Shown: positions 1-12,660, counted from the first letter of the stretch. The stretch is 64,000 nt of DNA from Mytilus galloprovincialis (GCF_965363235.1 NC_134846.1:72886724-72950723); one strand, 5' to 3'. Numbers and translations are program-made. The notes: generated from the sequence alone by a model not told the origin.

Positions 1-1977
1 TATCCCGGATACAACGAATTCGAACTGAACTATTGCCGGCTGGCCAAACTAAGAGATTCTCCACATCGACCATTATACCAGAGGTAGAGGTTGGTATTGC
101 CTCTAAAATGGCCCATAGCACTTATGCCCTAGACCCGTACGAGTTAGTCAGAAAAGGATAAGGGGGGTACCCTGGTATATCACAAATTCGATAATGAACT
201 ATTGCCGGCTGGCCAAACGAAGAGATTCTCCACGTGGGCAATGATACCAGAGGAAGAGGTACTTATTGCCTTTAAAATGGCCCATAGCACTTATACCCTA
301 GACCCGTACGAGTTTGTCAGTAGAGGGTTCAAAGGGGGGATATGGTATCCCGGATACAACGAATTCGAACTGAACTATTGCCGGCTGGCCAAACTAAGAG
401 ATTCTCCACATCGACCATTATACCAGAGGTAGAGGTTGGTATTGCCTCTAAAATGGCCCATAGCACTTATGCCCTAGACCCGTACGAGTTAGTCAGAAAA
501 GGATAAGGGGGGTACCCTGGTATATCACAAATTCGATAATGAACTATTGCCGGCTGGCCAAACGAAGAGATTCTCCACGTGGGCAATGATACCAGAGGAA
601 GAGGTACTTATTGCCTTTAAAATGGCCCATAGCACTTATACCCTAGACCCGTACGAGTTTGTCAGTAGAGGGTTCAAAGGGGGGATATGGTATCCCGGAT
701 ACAACGAATTCGAACTGAACTATTGCCGGCTGGCCAAACTAAGAGATTCTCCACATCGACCATTATACCAGAGGTAGAGGTTGGTATTGCCTCTAAAATG
801 GCCCATAGCACTTATGCCCTAGACCCGTACGAGTTAGTCAGAAAAGGATAAGGGGGGTACCCTGGTATATCACAAATTCGAAAATGAACTATTGCCGGCT
901 GGCCAAACGAAGAGATTCTCCACGTGGGCAATGATACCAGAGGAAGAGGTACTTATTGCCTTTAAAATGGCCCATAGCACTTATACCCTAGACCCGTACG
1001 AGTTTGTCAGTAGAGGGTTCAAAGGGGGGATATGGTATCCCGGATACAACGAATTCGAACTGAACTATTGCCGGCTGGCCAAACTAAGAGATTCTCCACA
1101 TCGACCATTATACCAGAGGTAGAGGTTGGTATTGCCTCTAAAATGGCCCATAGCACTTATGCCCTAGACCCGTACGAGTTACTCAGAAAAGGATAAGGGG
1201 GGTACCCTGGTATATCACAAATTCGAAAATGCACTATTGCCGGCTGGCCAAACGAAGAGATTCTCCACGTGGGCAATGATACCAGAGGAAGAGGTACTTA
1301 TTGGCTTTAAAATGGCCCATAGCATTTATACCCTAGACACGTACGATTTTGTCAGTAAAGGGTTAATAGGGGGATATGGTGTCACGGTATACAACGAATT
1401 CGATCTGAATTATTGCCGGCTGGCCAAACTATGAGATTCTCCACGTGGGCCATTATACCAGTGGTAGAGGTAGGCATTTCCTCTAAAATGGCCCATAAGA
1501 ATCATGCCCTAGACCTGTGCAAATTTGTCAGCAGACGGTTTAAAGGGGGATATAGTATCCCGGTGTACAAAGAAGTCAAAATGAAATATTGCCAGCTGAC
1601 CGACTAAGATAATATAAACGTGGACCATATTAGCAGAGGTAGAGGTAGCCATTGCCTTTGAGATGGACCATAGCACTAACCCTGATTGCGTTGTCAAACA
1701 TATCAGATGTATGGAATAATGTTGCCTCGAAAATTACCCATGGTTCTTATGTCCTAGACCCGTACCTGTTGAACAGCAAAGGGAAGTACTCTTGTATATC
1801 ACAAAGACCAAACTAAGAGTTTCTCCTTGTGGGCTAACAAAAAGATTAGCCTAGGTGTTTTCTCTAAAAAGGCCCATGTATCGTATATCATAGATCCGTA
1901 CGTATTGGTAGGAAAAGGGTAAGGGAAGTACTCTTGTATATCAAAATATTCAAACATACTTTTACTTGCTGGTCATT
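1..1977 (+). repeat. 345-bp dimeric satellite array, + orientation
   Basis: Tandem array with a 345-bp period. The same open frame recurs at 202, 547, 892 and 1237, and the first three copies are identical in translation. Each unit is two related halves of about 172 and 173 bp, both containing the landmark 'TTGCCGGCTGGCCAAAC' and an 'AAATGGCCCATAGCACTTAT' block. Units to about 1235 are nearly identical; from 1237 to 1977 they decay steadily. The array starts before base 1. The monomer length is like the ~173-bp satellites reported from mussels, but I cannot establish identity. The recurring 76-residue frames are by-products of homogenised repeats, not genes. Confidence 0.95.
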
Positions 1978-2545
1978 TTAAAGGTAATTAGTACCTTAAC
2001 CTCTGTATCATGGTCCACGAGGAGAATCTTTTAGTTTGACAAGTCGTCAATAGTTCAATTCGACTTTGAGATATATAAAGGTGCCCATCTTTCACTTTGC
2101 TGACTAAGTCGTACGGTCTAAAGTATAGTAGTATGGGTCATTTTAGAGACAATTCCTATTTCTTCCTCTGATATAATGACCCACGTGGAGAATTTCTTAA
2201 TTTGGCCATCCGGCAATAGTTTTTTTCGACTTCGTGATGAATCGGAGTACCACAACCCTTGTTATCCCCTCCTGACAAACTCGTACGGGTCTAGGCCATA
2301 AGTACTATGGGCCATTATACAACTACTACATATACCTCTTGTGTCATGACCCATGTGGAAAATGACTTGGTTTGGCCAGCTGGCAATAGTTCATTTCGAC
2401 TTTGTGATAGATAAAGGTACCAACCTTATCCTTTCCTGGCTAAGTCGTACGAGTCTAGGGCATTAAAGATTTTTGTCATTTTTGAGGCAATGGATACCTC
2501 TCCCTCTGATATAATGACTCGTGTGAATAATTCTTTCTATTCAAG
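1978..2545 (-). repeat. Degenerate satellite units, - orientation
   Basis: At about 1977/1978 the satellite flips. The + text ends near '...TTGCTGGTC' and continues at once with 'ATTTTAAAGGTAATTAGTACC', the reverse-strand reading of the repeat. About three diverged half-units follow (landmarks such as 'GGCCATCCGGCAATAG' near 2205 and 'GGCCAGCTGGCAATAG' near 2375). This tract ends inside a half-unit near 2545, where retroelement-like sequence begins. Confidence 0.8.
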
Positions 2546-5110
2546 CTCTAATGTCAACATGTCACACATGTTACAATGAATATGGGCAGCGAGAACGTTG
2601 CGTTTGTGATTTTGCTCTTAACATACTTGGGCCGCACATGAATTAATTTAAAATAAATGAAAGTGATCACAACATTAATTATTAAAGTTCTAATAAAATA
2701 AATTACTAGTACAATTTTAAAGTTTATATGTAAAATATTTAACAGCCCACGGTTTAAATTCATTTTAATGTCCATATGCTAATCACACGTTATCATTTTA
2801 CTTTTCACGATTTATATTTAACACATGTTAGTCTATGTTTTTATTTTCGTCTTTTCCTCACTCTGAACTGCTATATTTTCAAGTTCCAAAGAATTCAAGT
2901 TTGATGATTAGTCTAGATATCAAACCAGTTTTTGTTCGAATTATGGCTGATCGTGTAAGTCCATCTTTGCCGTAAAATAATTTGTCAATGATCGCCAAAG
3001 TCCAATTTACTCTAGATACATAGTCCTGAATCTGAACTACATATTTCCGACGTTAATGTTCTATGTGTTTCGATCTGTGTATCGGTAATATTTCCTAAGC
3101 GAATTTATGTATTCCTGCTTCCATCTTTTTATGTAGTTTTTAAGAATTAATGAAAGAAACTTCGATTGTCTAGCCAGTTACTGGTTCATGCGTAGTGTCT
3201 TTGGTTCCTGGTTGTAAACTACAGTCTTTAAGGCCGTTATACGGTAGCGTCTTGGTCCGTTTTCAATATAATAAATGTGACGGAGTAAGGGGTTCGTCGT
3301 CCGCGTTTGATCCGATGAAACGTATGTTAGTGGGCGATCACTGAGTAAACGTTCTACTTCAGTCATTATCGTGTTGAGTGTTTAATTGTCCATATGTGCT
3401 CGTTTAATGCAGTTTTTCGTTATTCCTCTCAATCTCTCCCACCATCCACCGAACAAAATTGTTCCATAAGGATTAAGCTTCTGGGTTACATGATGATTTT
3501 GATAAATGTTCAATTTCTTATGCTCTCGCATCATACAAATCATTAACAAATAATAAACCTGATGCATGGAAGAAGTATAACAAAGCTCTTTGTTAATTAA
3601 AGCTCGATATAATATTGTCAACATAAAAGTATTTCTTTAACATTGCTGTCCAGTCTGTTGAATTGCAGTCAAATGTTTACGTATAACAGCATTTAGGATA
3701 AACGGAGAGAAAGTTGCTCCAAATTATACTGACTTGAATCTGTTTGCGGTTAGTTGACTATTTGGGTCATCCGGGTTACTACGCATATGAGAATCTGATA
3801 ACATCACGATCCTCTTCCTCCAGCCCATAATAAGTAAGGCTTTTTTCTATACCTGTCGAGACGGCGTATTTGTGCATTCTAAATCGGAGAAAAATTCCGG
3901 TTAAATCATTAAAGTTTGGCCAAAGATCCATCAAACAATCATTTAAGCTTAGATTAATAGGTGAAGGTTTGCAGCTACAGTCAAATACAATTCTGATTGG
4001 CGTGGTTGACGACTTTTTACGGAAATAATGGTGCGGTATGGAATGAACAATTGTTTTGGCTGATCGTTCATCAACTCTCTCGATAAATCTACGTTTTTCT
4101 TGTTCATTAATAATTTTTCCGTTTTTCTGTAAAAGTGTTAGTTCACGATTAAGACGCTTAATGACATTTTCTGTTCTCCGTTATTCAATACTTCTGTTGT
4201 CTAGTAAGGTGTGGTGTTCCTCCTTACAAGGTAACTTATCAACATATCTTTATGTTTCCATATGGTAACCTCTACCATTTGATTTATATACATCTTGGAA
4301 TTGTCTGTTTTCAGATTTGTTGTCACTATTATTTATACTAACAGCTTCAACTTCCATAAATTTCTCCATTATAAAAGTTCTACTCTTCAACTTTGTGACC
4401 TACTAATATGTTCATCATTGACGTAAGTATGTGATCTGGATTTGCAGGTATTCAATTGATTGTGCCGGACAGAAGGTTACGGATTTCCGACTTGACGGTA
4501 GTAGGTCCTGTTCCTCATACTATTCTATCATCGACAATTGACCAGTAATAATCGAATTAGATATAATTCAATAGAGAATCTTCAACCATTGGGTCATGCG
4601 AGACCGGATGGTCTAATTTCAAGCCAAACAAATACTTTAAATTTGTTATATTACGTACATAAGTCTTCATTGGTCCAGCTATTTCTGGTACAATCAAAAC
4701 GTTGATAGGTAATTTGCCGTTGTCTGTGCCATCACTTGTGTCACAAAATCCTGACAAATTTATGGTCTTCTGTCTGGTAATTGTCAAATCAAGCTCTGTA
4801 GCTTATTTTTCTGTGATGAGGGCATCTGTGCGCCCTTGTCAAATAATGTGTTTGTGTAAGTACATTGAATGCCCGAACTTACTTGCGCTACGACAGTTTT
4901 TAGTCTGTGTCTGTGAGTGAAGAACTGTACCCGTTTTCTTCGCGTTGTGTTGTGTTTACTGAATTGTGTTACTAGTAATATATTCATTAGTGTTACTCTG
5001 TTTTTAATCTTTTTAACCTCGTCTTTGCATAAACTAGTATGCTGCTTTATTTTACATTTCCTGCAACTTTTGTGTGATTTGCAATCAGCTATATTGGGGG
5101 TCAAAGACAG
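2546..5110 (-). mobile_element. Fossil BEL/Pao LTR retroelement piece
   Basis: Reading right to left, the minus strand shows remnants in normal pol order: a gag-end zinc-knuckle-like Cys/His cluster (about 5050-5090), an aspartic-protease-type region with 'LFDKGAQ' (about 4800), a reverse-transcriptase region with 'TTPIRIVFDCSC' (about 3960-4020), and an integrase part with 'FGGWWERL' (about 3430) and 'RPLTYVSSD' (about 3310). These are BEL/Pao family hallmarks. It is heavily decayed, with well over ten breaks, so old. The left edge abuts satellite DNA. A short direct repeat shared with 5950-6040 may mark a terminal repeat. Confidence 0.75.
2548..2632. repeat. Short direct repeat, copy 1 (possible terminal-repeat edge)
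   Basis: The stretch from 'AATGTCAACATGTCACA' through 'GCTCTTAACATACTTGG' resembles 5949-6035, which has 'AATGTCAACACGTGACAC' and 'TCCTTAACATATTGTC' in the same order and orientation. The two copies flank the left minus-strand BEL/Pao piece, so they may be remains of its terminal repeats. Divergence is high and the exact ends are not clear. Confidence 0.4.
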
Positions 5111-5947
5111 TTAAAAAATAAACGATGCTGTTTAACAACAGAAATATTTGCTGTTTGATCAATTATCTTAGTGCAATTAACGGGAACATGTGATTCGTTA
5201 CAAAAGTACACATGATTTTACGTTTATTTGTGTTGATTTATTTTGTACGTACCTTTGCATTGGTGTGAAATGCTGCTGTAGTGGTTTAAGTTTCCGTATG
5301 ATCAGAGGAATTGCCTCTCTCCATAATGTTGAGTTCTTGAGATAGTATATGTAGTAGTTCATTTAATTGCCAACTATTTGATTCATGGTGTCTTGTAAGA
5401 TTTATGCGTACGTCCCCGGTAACTTTTTCAATATGATAGGGACCAATAATGGGTCATATGTATTCTCTGTCTGACCAAGGGATTCTAAACCACGTACATA
5501 TGTTTCAATTTTGTCGTAAAAAATAACGTAAGCTCTTGTATGAAGGTATGTAAAATTATGTATTCATGTACGTTTGCGTGATGTTGCGAACTTGTGGCAT
5601 TTGTGTTTAGCGTTGATGTTTGTACTTAGATAAATTTTGCTATTGGCTGTATTTTTTTTCTAAATTAAATAAATAATCATCAGAGTTAACGATTTCTGTT
5701 TCGAAGGTTATTGGAATCAACAAGTTTTGTGCCGCTCTCCCCATTTTTCGTCGAATTTCTGGAATATTCCGGAGACGGCACTACTATGTCCTGCTAGCAT
5801 CGATTTCAGCTGTAAATTCATCCTGGTCACTTGACACCAATATCGTTAAGAGGTTCACTTGACACCAATATATTTAAGAGGTTACATCGGACAACTATAT
5901 AGCTAACAATAACAAAAGCGAATAGAATGTATGTATATCTATTTTGA
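5111..5947. other. Interval between BEL/Pao pieces; no gene seen
   Basis: No coding remnant is recognisable on either strand. A short duplicated phrase 'CACTTGACACCAATAT' occurs twice near 5828-5870. The tract may hold the decayed terminal or leader sequence of the neighbouring retroelement pieces, but nothing proves it. Confidence 0.4.
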
Positions 5948-6880
5948 CTATAATGTCAACACGTGACACTTACGTAACATTACAATGATTAACAACAGCG
6001 AAAACTTGATCAATTACTCCTTAACATATTGTCTAAGTATCGGTACCCAATACGATTGTAATACGTAAGTAAGCGTAGCATTGAGTCCGAATTAAGTGAA
6101 CGCTCGTGTGCGTCTGTCACTATCAGTTTGGTAAGTAAATGATTCGCAGGTAATAAATACGGAAATTTGGTATTCTCTAAAATGATTCCGCTGTGAATCC
6201 TTCCATTGCATCTCAAAAACCTACCGTCATCTATGAAGAGTCACAATTGTCTAGTGCTAGGATATTGCCTTGTGTTTTTATCTCAGATGTTTGGTATATC
6301 GGTATATTGGTAGTTAAATATGAACCGCTGAACGTAAGCAGTTACTCAAATCACTTTCCTGAAAATTTCAATATTTCCAATTGTCTATAACGTTACTGAT
6401 ATCATAGTGATCAGTATGAACTTCATTGTTTAGAAATTCCTCGTCTTCGTTTTTTCCTGTAATTGTCAATACCGTTAACTAATTCTGTCTTTTTTTAAAG
6501 GACACTATCGATGTATTGATCGACGTCAATTCCTCGTGTAAAGAGATTGGTTGGGTTGCATTCTTTCGGGCAATATCTCCATTAATTGTGATTTTGTAGA
6601 TTTTGTTATTCCTCGCGCTCGATTCACAATAAATCGTTTAAACAGTTTCGATGATTTAACCAGTGCAATACTATACAGCTATCCGACCAGAAAGCCACGT
6701 TTTTACATTAGAAGGTCGATTTTACATGAAAAGCTAGTCTAGTTCCAATAACTGCGGCCATAAGTTCTAGTTGCGGTTATGTAAGGGTTTTCACTTGCGC
6801 TAATCTGCTTTTCGAAATCACTAACGTAATTTCGGTTCCGTTGTTCAGATAGTCAGTCGCAAAATACGTGTAGTTCAAGG
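5948..6880 (-). mobile_element. Fossil BEL/Pao piece (RNase H / integrase N-part)
   Basis: Minus-strand translation near 6010-6216 reads like the integrase zinc-binding region of BEL/Pao elements (phrases 'KFPYLLPANHLLTKLIV' and 'DAHERSLNSDS'). Further upstream on that strand, near 6690, 'VAFWSDSCIVLHWL' fits the RNase H region. It is broken in several places and old. It meets the + strand piece head-to-head near 6882. It may be a rearranged part of the same insertion as 2546-5110 or a separate copy. Confidence 0.65.
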
Positions 6881-6884
6881 TATA

Positions 6885-9800
6885 CCGAAGATTTGATGAA
6901 ACAAAGGAGAATACAAAATTCGATCAAGTAGAAGTCATTACAACACTAGGAAAACTTGTGCAAACACAAACATTGTTTTAGGACTTGAATGAACAAATTC
7001 TAAAGTTAACGGAACCGGAAGATGTGGTAAATTAGATTATTTCATTCAGATGAATTTTCGGTTAATATGATAACCTTGATTTGACACGTACGTAAGTTCA
7101 TACAAATGTCCAAAATCCTGCAGTCCCGTCACATTGAATCAAATACTAAAGTACTAGAACGCACACTTTAAATCCAAAAACTATACCGTTTGTTTCAACG
7201 CAAAACATAGCAAACCTACACAACGCACTGTCGTTTGAAAACCAGTTTGCCCAAGCCATTCTCACAATCAACACGCAATAAAGTACATTTCCTGCAACTT
7301 TTAATCAGAGTAACGTACCAAAACTTACGCTTCCAACTTTCGAAGGCACGATTTCAGAATGGCAAACCTTCTGGGACTCATGTGAGTCGTCCGTACATCT
7401 TAACTAGTTACTTACAAATATACAAAAGTGTAACTGCTTTAAAGCTCATGAAGTAGAACACGAAGCACTAGATTTAGAAATTCCTTCGCCTATAAATCAG
7501 TAAACAAGCTTACGAAGTTTTTTACGATCAAATTGGAGGTAGCGTCAAGGTCTAGAAACTTTAGGTAAGACACATGAAACATACGGCACACTACTTCTTC
7601 CCATTATTGTCTACAAATTACCCGTTGAAGTCAGAAAATATCTCGCGCGAGGACATAGAACAAAAACGTTGGTATAACGGACCTCCCTGAAAGCATATTA
7701 GACGATATCGTTATACCGGACACAGGACAAAAGAGTCGACATCCGAAATTGGTGAAATCTAAATCTTACAAGAATATTGAGACTAGACCTAGCGTTTAAT
7801 GTCACGAAATACATCCACCAACTCATTGCAGTAAAACAGCCGACACATAATGCCGTATGAACAAATTTGTTATCTTTAACTACCTTGGTATACACAGACT
7901 AAACGAATGTAAATCTAAACGCACATTGTAATGAGAAACACCACACAAACTAATGTAATGCACGTTAAACCCACTATCTTCGAATTCGCCCAACGTTCAA
8001 CTCGTGAATGACATTGATGATACGGAACATAATACTACTATTTTGTATTCTCAACGGACAGAATTGCAATCGAATGTACTTTTGAAAACTGCCGTGGCAC
8101 AAGTAGGCTCAAATCAGTTCTTTATCGATACGGATATTCTTTTTGACGAAGGAGGGCAAACATCTTTTGAAACGCAAAACTTAACTAAATTTACAGATAG
8201 CGGGAACATAAATAATATATTAATCGGCATTTGGAGGTGCAGAGAAAAACGTGAGACACATAGAAAAGTCAACAATCTATCTGAAAACCGATGTAGGACA
8301 CGTATTGTCAATCAAAGTACTGATAGTACAGATGATCGGCATGCCTATACAGAATCACATACGTAATATTGATACACAGAACGGTTATTTGCGTGGTTTA
8401 AAGATAGCGCACACGGTGACAAAGCACGATTCATTCGAGATATCGTTGCTGGTAGGCGCATATCACTACGGGGACATTGTTAAAGATTATATAGTCCGTG
8501 TAAACGATCCTACCGCCGTGAAATCCAACATCGGATAAATGCTTTCGGTACTTACATACGGTAAGAAAACAAACACGTCGAAGACTAGTATGTGTAATGT
8601 TCTAGTATCACACAAAGTTAAAGAATTCAATCTGGAGAGATTTTGGAATTTAGATTCAATAGGAATAAATAGTAGGGAGGTAGACGAAGACGACAATGCA
8701 TATTGTACTTTTTTCACTTTCGATCTTTTATATCTGGGCGTCACTGGTGAGTCTTGTGTGGGCAAGGCGCGTTTTTGGCGTATTGAATTTTAAACCTGAT
8801 GCTTTTTGTTATCTATTAATCATGTTTTTCTGTGTCCAATATGTTCTCCTATTTATTTGTATTGTAGTCCTGTAATATTATGTTGTCATTTCAATGTTAT
8901 ATTTAACTTTGCCATTAAAGTGCGAGGTTTGGCATGCCTTAAAACCAGGTTCAACCCACCACTTTTATTCCCCTTTAAAAGTGTCCTGTACCAAGTCAGG
9001 AAGATGGTCATTGTTATATATTGTTCGTTTCTCTTTGTGTTGCATTTTAACGTTGAGTCGTTTGTGTTTTCTCTTATTTTTGAGATATTGAGATAAGACG
9101 TGGCACGGTACTTGTCTATCCCAAATTCATGTATTTGGTTTTCATGTTACATTTGTTATTCTCGTGGTGTTTTGTCTGATGATTGGTCTGTTTCTGTGTG
9201 TGTTGCGTTTCGATGTTGTGTCGTTGTTCTCCTCTTATATTTAATGCGTTTCGCTCGGTTTTGGTTTGTTACCCCGATTTTGTTTTTTGTCCATGGATTT
9301 ATGAGTTTTGAACAGCGGTATACTACTGTTGCCTTTATTTATTATTCATATATTTAAGTCTATCAGGACAGATCAATTGAGTTCTGAGAAAACAAATATT
9401 CCGCTATGTTACCTTGAAAACGTGATGAATTGCCTATAAATTAAGCAGTCACGAACAGAAGGACAGAAAACGTCCTTTAAAGACTTACTCAAAACTCAGA
9501 TATGTTAAAGAAGTACGGGAACATTATACAAGAACAGGAACGAAGAGGATTCATAGAGAAGGTAGATGAAACAGATGAACTTAAGAAAAGTATCACTACA
9601 TTCCTTATCATCCTGTACAGAAGGAATCAAGCACTATGCCTATCAAAATTGTTTACGACTGCATTTGTCGACATCGCATAATTCGCAAAGTTTGAATGAC
9701 TGATTTGTATGTGGACAACATTCTGTTAAGTTTACAGAACGAGGGTGGGCTGACTATAAGGAAGGGAGATCAATGATGGAGGAAACTGGATTCTATCTAC

Positions 9801-9955
9801 GATCCTGGACGTCAAACCGTGTGGATATACGTAAGCTAGCTAAAACGGAAAAAGTACTACTATATGCGGACAAAACACAAAAGTACTTGGTATGTTATGG
9901 AATAGCTGATTCGATGATCTGATGTACCAGAAATTAATACGGCCGCTTTGTGAAA
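6885..9955 (+). mobile_element. Fossil BEL/Pao LTR retroelement piece (gag-protease-RT)
   Basis: Plus-strand remnants in order are gag ('LPTFEGTISEWQTFWDS' type near 7330-7380 and 'LPVEVRKYLARGH' near 7620-7650), a protease region ('ILFDEGGQTSF' near 8140), a pol spacer ('DYIVRVNDPTAVKSNIG' near 8490-8535; 'ERFWNLDSIGIN' near 8635), and the start of reverse transcriptase (about 9480-9850). The later RT, RNase H and integrase are absent: the element is cut off at the palindrome near 9955. It is fossil, with more than ten breaks. A dispersed repeat (about 8700-9358) sits between the protease and RT parts. Confidence 0.75.
8700..9358 (+). repeat. Dispersed repeat nested in the BEL/Pao fossil
   Basis: Contains the module 'GCGTCACTGGTGAGTCTTG...GGCGCGTTTTTGGCGTATT' (8738-8785), then 'TTTGTATTGTAGTCCTGTAA' and a tail 'ACTACTGTTGCCTTTATTTA'. 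The same text occurs inverted at 47395-48190, so it is a mobile or dispersed family. Retroelement coding remnants lie on both sides, so this repeat inserted later. Long open frames inside it are chance frames with no recognisable product. Confidence 0.7.
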
Positions 9956-9959
9956 AATT

Positions 9960-11590
9960 GTGCAAATCATGCTACAGGAATAAAATTTGGCATAGACTCA
10001 GCTCAGCTGTTACTCTTTTATTCAAGATAAGGAGGCATTTGAAAAAAATGTCTCACATCCGGTAAAAATCTGAAATGGCCGACATCATACTTAAATCATC
10101 CAAATATCAGAGGCTAGTGTAAGTGTGTGAAAAGCGGTTTTTATCATGCTGATATAATAATATTTGGAACAAACCTTTGTTATGTACTACTTTTGGATAT
10201 TTTATATAGATTAGATGTCTTTTAAAACCCTTCTTTCGGTAAAATCCGACATGGCGGACATTGTACTAAAATAAGCTTATTTTTAAAGGAGGGTATTGCT
10301 ACTATCATTAAATTGTTCCGGAACCTTTCTTCGATGCTGCTTATGGATACAATACATAAGACATATGTCTTTAAAAGCATTACTTCCGGTTATAGTCAAA
10401 CTGGCGGACATGAAACATCATTATTTTACTTTAATATTCAACTTTATTTCAAAATGTAAAGAAACTGTTTTTTTTTTGTGCTGGTCAGTTACCATTTGGT
10501 TTTGGCTTTAAGTTATCTTCTAAACCACCTATTGTATTCTATAGATAATGATTAAATACAAAGCTAACACTTCCGGTATATAAAACCAATTTGGAGTAAA
10601 TTTCAAAGATGAGTCCTCAGTCCATATCTTCGAAATAGAGCTTTTATTTGGAATGATTGATGAAAATAAGATAAAATCACTGTACTACTAAAACATCTTT
10701 AAAAGTACAGATCATTTATTGCCGCAAATATTCACAATCGGAAAGCTGATTTTCCTCATTTACTAAGACAGCGGCGGTATTGGTTTTTACATCAATAATG
10801 TACAAGCTCCTGATAAGGTGAAGAGGCCTCACAAAGAGTTGTCCAAAGGGGTTCCAATGTTTCATATTTTCCCCGCCATTATAAGCGTCTGGAATAGTAA
10901 GCATAGAAACCAAATCTCAAGCTTGTTACTCATCCACACCCGCCATGGTATATTGCACGTTTTAAATGATGAAAAACATTAGACCGAGTCGTTCTAATAT
11001 CATCAATAAGTCTACCACTTTCAAAAACATGTTTTCTTGCTTCGTAAACCCCATCTGATAAGTTTGTTCGATCTTACTACAAAACCACGTATCGTTTTAT
11101 CAATGGCATTATCAAATCCATATCTGGTGATGTTGGCTGATCAATCATCATTCTAAATCATTAAGTCACATCTTCAAACGCCATCCATGTCAACAACGAA
11201 GTTCCCTTTCAAGTAAACGTGCACTTGAAAGGTCGCGGATAGATTATATCTAAGGCTTTTTCCACTTCCAAATACAAGCCAAAGTTCATCTGCCCCCATG
11301 TCACGGAATAATGACACAGCAATGACAGCAGCATCAGTATCGACTGTTCAAGTCATGAGTCAGTTAAGTCTGTGAATCAATGCATCAGACACATGTTTTT
11401 TTTGTATATTGATTCTATAGTATAAGCCTATTCATTTTAACATGGGGCTAAACTTGAAACACCATCATGTGGTGAATAACACAAAACATCCTGAGCATTT
11501 GTTGCTACAACTAACTCTTCCTCAAAATCTATTGAGCAAGCGCCTGTAAATAAAAACTAAAAAGTTCTTTCTTAATGTCGTCATCTCTCA
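9960..11590 (-). repeat. Left arm of a large imperfect palindrome
   Basis: Reverse complement of 11740-13650, with an axis near 11665. Matching landmarks: 'GGCATTTGAAAAAAATGTC' (10033) against 13563-13583; 'GATGAGTCCTCAGTCC' (10609) against 'GGAGTGAGGACTCATC' (12765); 'GTCACGGAATAATGACA' (11298) against the segment near 12030; 'GTTGTAGCAACA' type text near 11500 against 11829. Divergence looks like roughly 20-30 percent with indels, so this is an old duplication and not an assembly fold-back. Within the arm the phrase 'ACTTCCGGT...GGCGGACAT' recurs about every 165-180 bp. Confidence 0.8.
10716..11590 (-). pseudogene. Decayed coding segment in left palindrome arm
   Basis: On the minus strand the start of the arm reads 'EELVVATNAQDVLCYSPHD', a phrase type I know from large uncharacterised repeat-encoded proteins common in mollusc and cnidarian genomes (EEADTR... 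DTDVVVLAV... GCDTVS.F.GKGKK pattern). The mirror copy in the right arm preserves more of the pattern. The function of this family is not known to me. The copy is clearly dead. Confidence 0.45.
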
Positions 11591-11739
11591 GAAAACTTTA
11601 CCAATTTTGAGATTTGTTTCGACTCTGGACTCGTCTTTGTATTCTCTTACCCCTAAGTGTATTTCTTTTTTCTTGTGGCAGCATTCAAACTACCGGTATT
11701 GTCTATATATGCATTCATCCACTGTTACAGTTTCAAGTT

Positions 11740-12660
11740 GTTTCATAACGAGTATGCTGATAGGGTATTATGCCCTTATCTTAAAAAGCATGAAACTATT
11801 ATGATAAAGTCTTGGATGCATATGACAGTTGTAGCAACACATGTTCAGGATATTCTATCTTTACCGCCGTGATGCGTTTCAAGTTAAACACCATATTAAT
11901 ACATATGTATTAAAAGGCTGACACTAGAATCATGGTGCATGTGTCTGATGCAGTGAAACACGAAATTAAACAAGTCATTATTCGAACAGTCGTTACTGAT
12001 GATGCTGTCATTACTGTTTCGCTATTCCGTGACATAGGGATAGACGAACTATGGATTGTGTTTAAGAGGAGGAAAAGCTTTGGATAAATATATATAAATG
12101 ACCTTCCAAATGCACTCGCGATTAGGGATCACACACAAATATTGTGATCCATTTTCCGGTTGTGATACGGTTCTCTGTTTTCTTGAAAAGGGGGAAAAAG
12201 ACTGTTTGGGAGACATTGATAGCATTTGAAGATGTGACTTTAACTTAAAGAATGATAATTGATCCGCCTAAATCACCGGTGTTTACTGTAAGATAGCAAA
12301 AAATAATCATATGGGGTTAGCATGGTTAACAAAGCAAGAAATATCTATTTACGCAACAGGGTAGGTTAATTGAGGTTATCAGCTTAGTCTAGTCTTTTCC
12401 AGCATGCAAAATGTACAATATACTAAGACACGTGTTTAGGGGACGAGCCTGAAATTGGCTCGTATGCTACCAAGTCCAGGCGCTAATGCATGACGACGAG
12501 ACAAAGAGGATCACTTTTAAAAAACTCTTTCTGATGGCTCATCATGTTGTCCGAAGCTTGCACATTGTGGATGTAAGAAAGGTTGTCGCGGTTGTTTTTA
12601 TGAGGAAAATCAAGTCTCCCGTGCCCTGCGTCGTGTGCATGTGGTGGTAACTGGGAATTT
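11740..12660 (+). pseudogene. Decayed coding segment in right palindrome arm
   Basis: Plus-strand phrases in order are 'ADTRIMVHVSDAV' (11911-11949), 'SLFRDIGIDELWIVF' (12020-12064), 'FSGCDTVLCFLEKG' (about 12154-12195), 'KKTVWETLIAFEDVT' (about 12195-12240) and a Cys-rich 'LAHCGCKKGCRG' (about 12556-12593). This order matches a widespread uncharacterised repeat-encoded protein of molluscs and cnidarians. The acidic blocks faintly recall nuclease-type active sites, which is only inference. The copy is broken and old. Both arms read outward from the palindrome centre, so the duplication is head-to-head. Confidence 0.55.

Noticed and set aside
202-1434. Series of identical 65-76-codon frames spaced 345 bp apart, resembling a tandem gene family
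   Set aside because: The identity comes from homogenised satellite repeats; no start context, splice sites or homology support genes, and the same frames recur in inverted form at 14180-19645.
8806-9357. Frames of 65-96 codons rich in Cys, Phe and Val, looking like small membrane proteins
   Set aside because: They fall in a dispersed repeat also present inverted at 47395-48190 and show no family signal.
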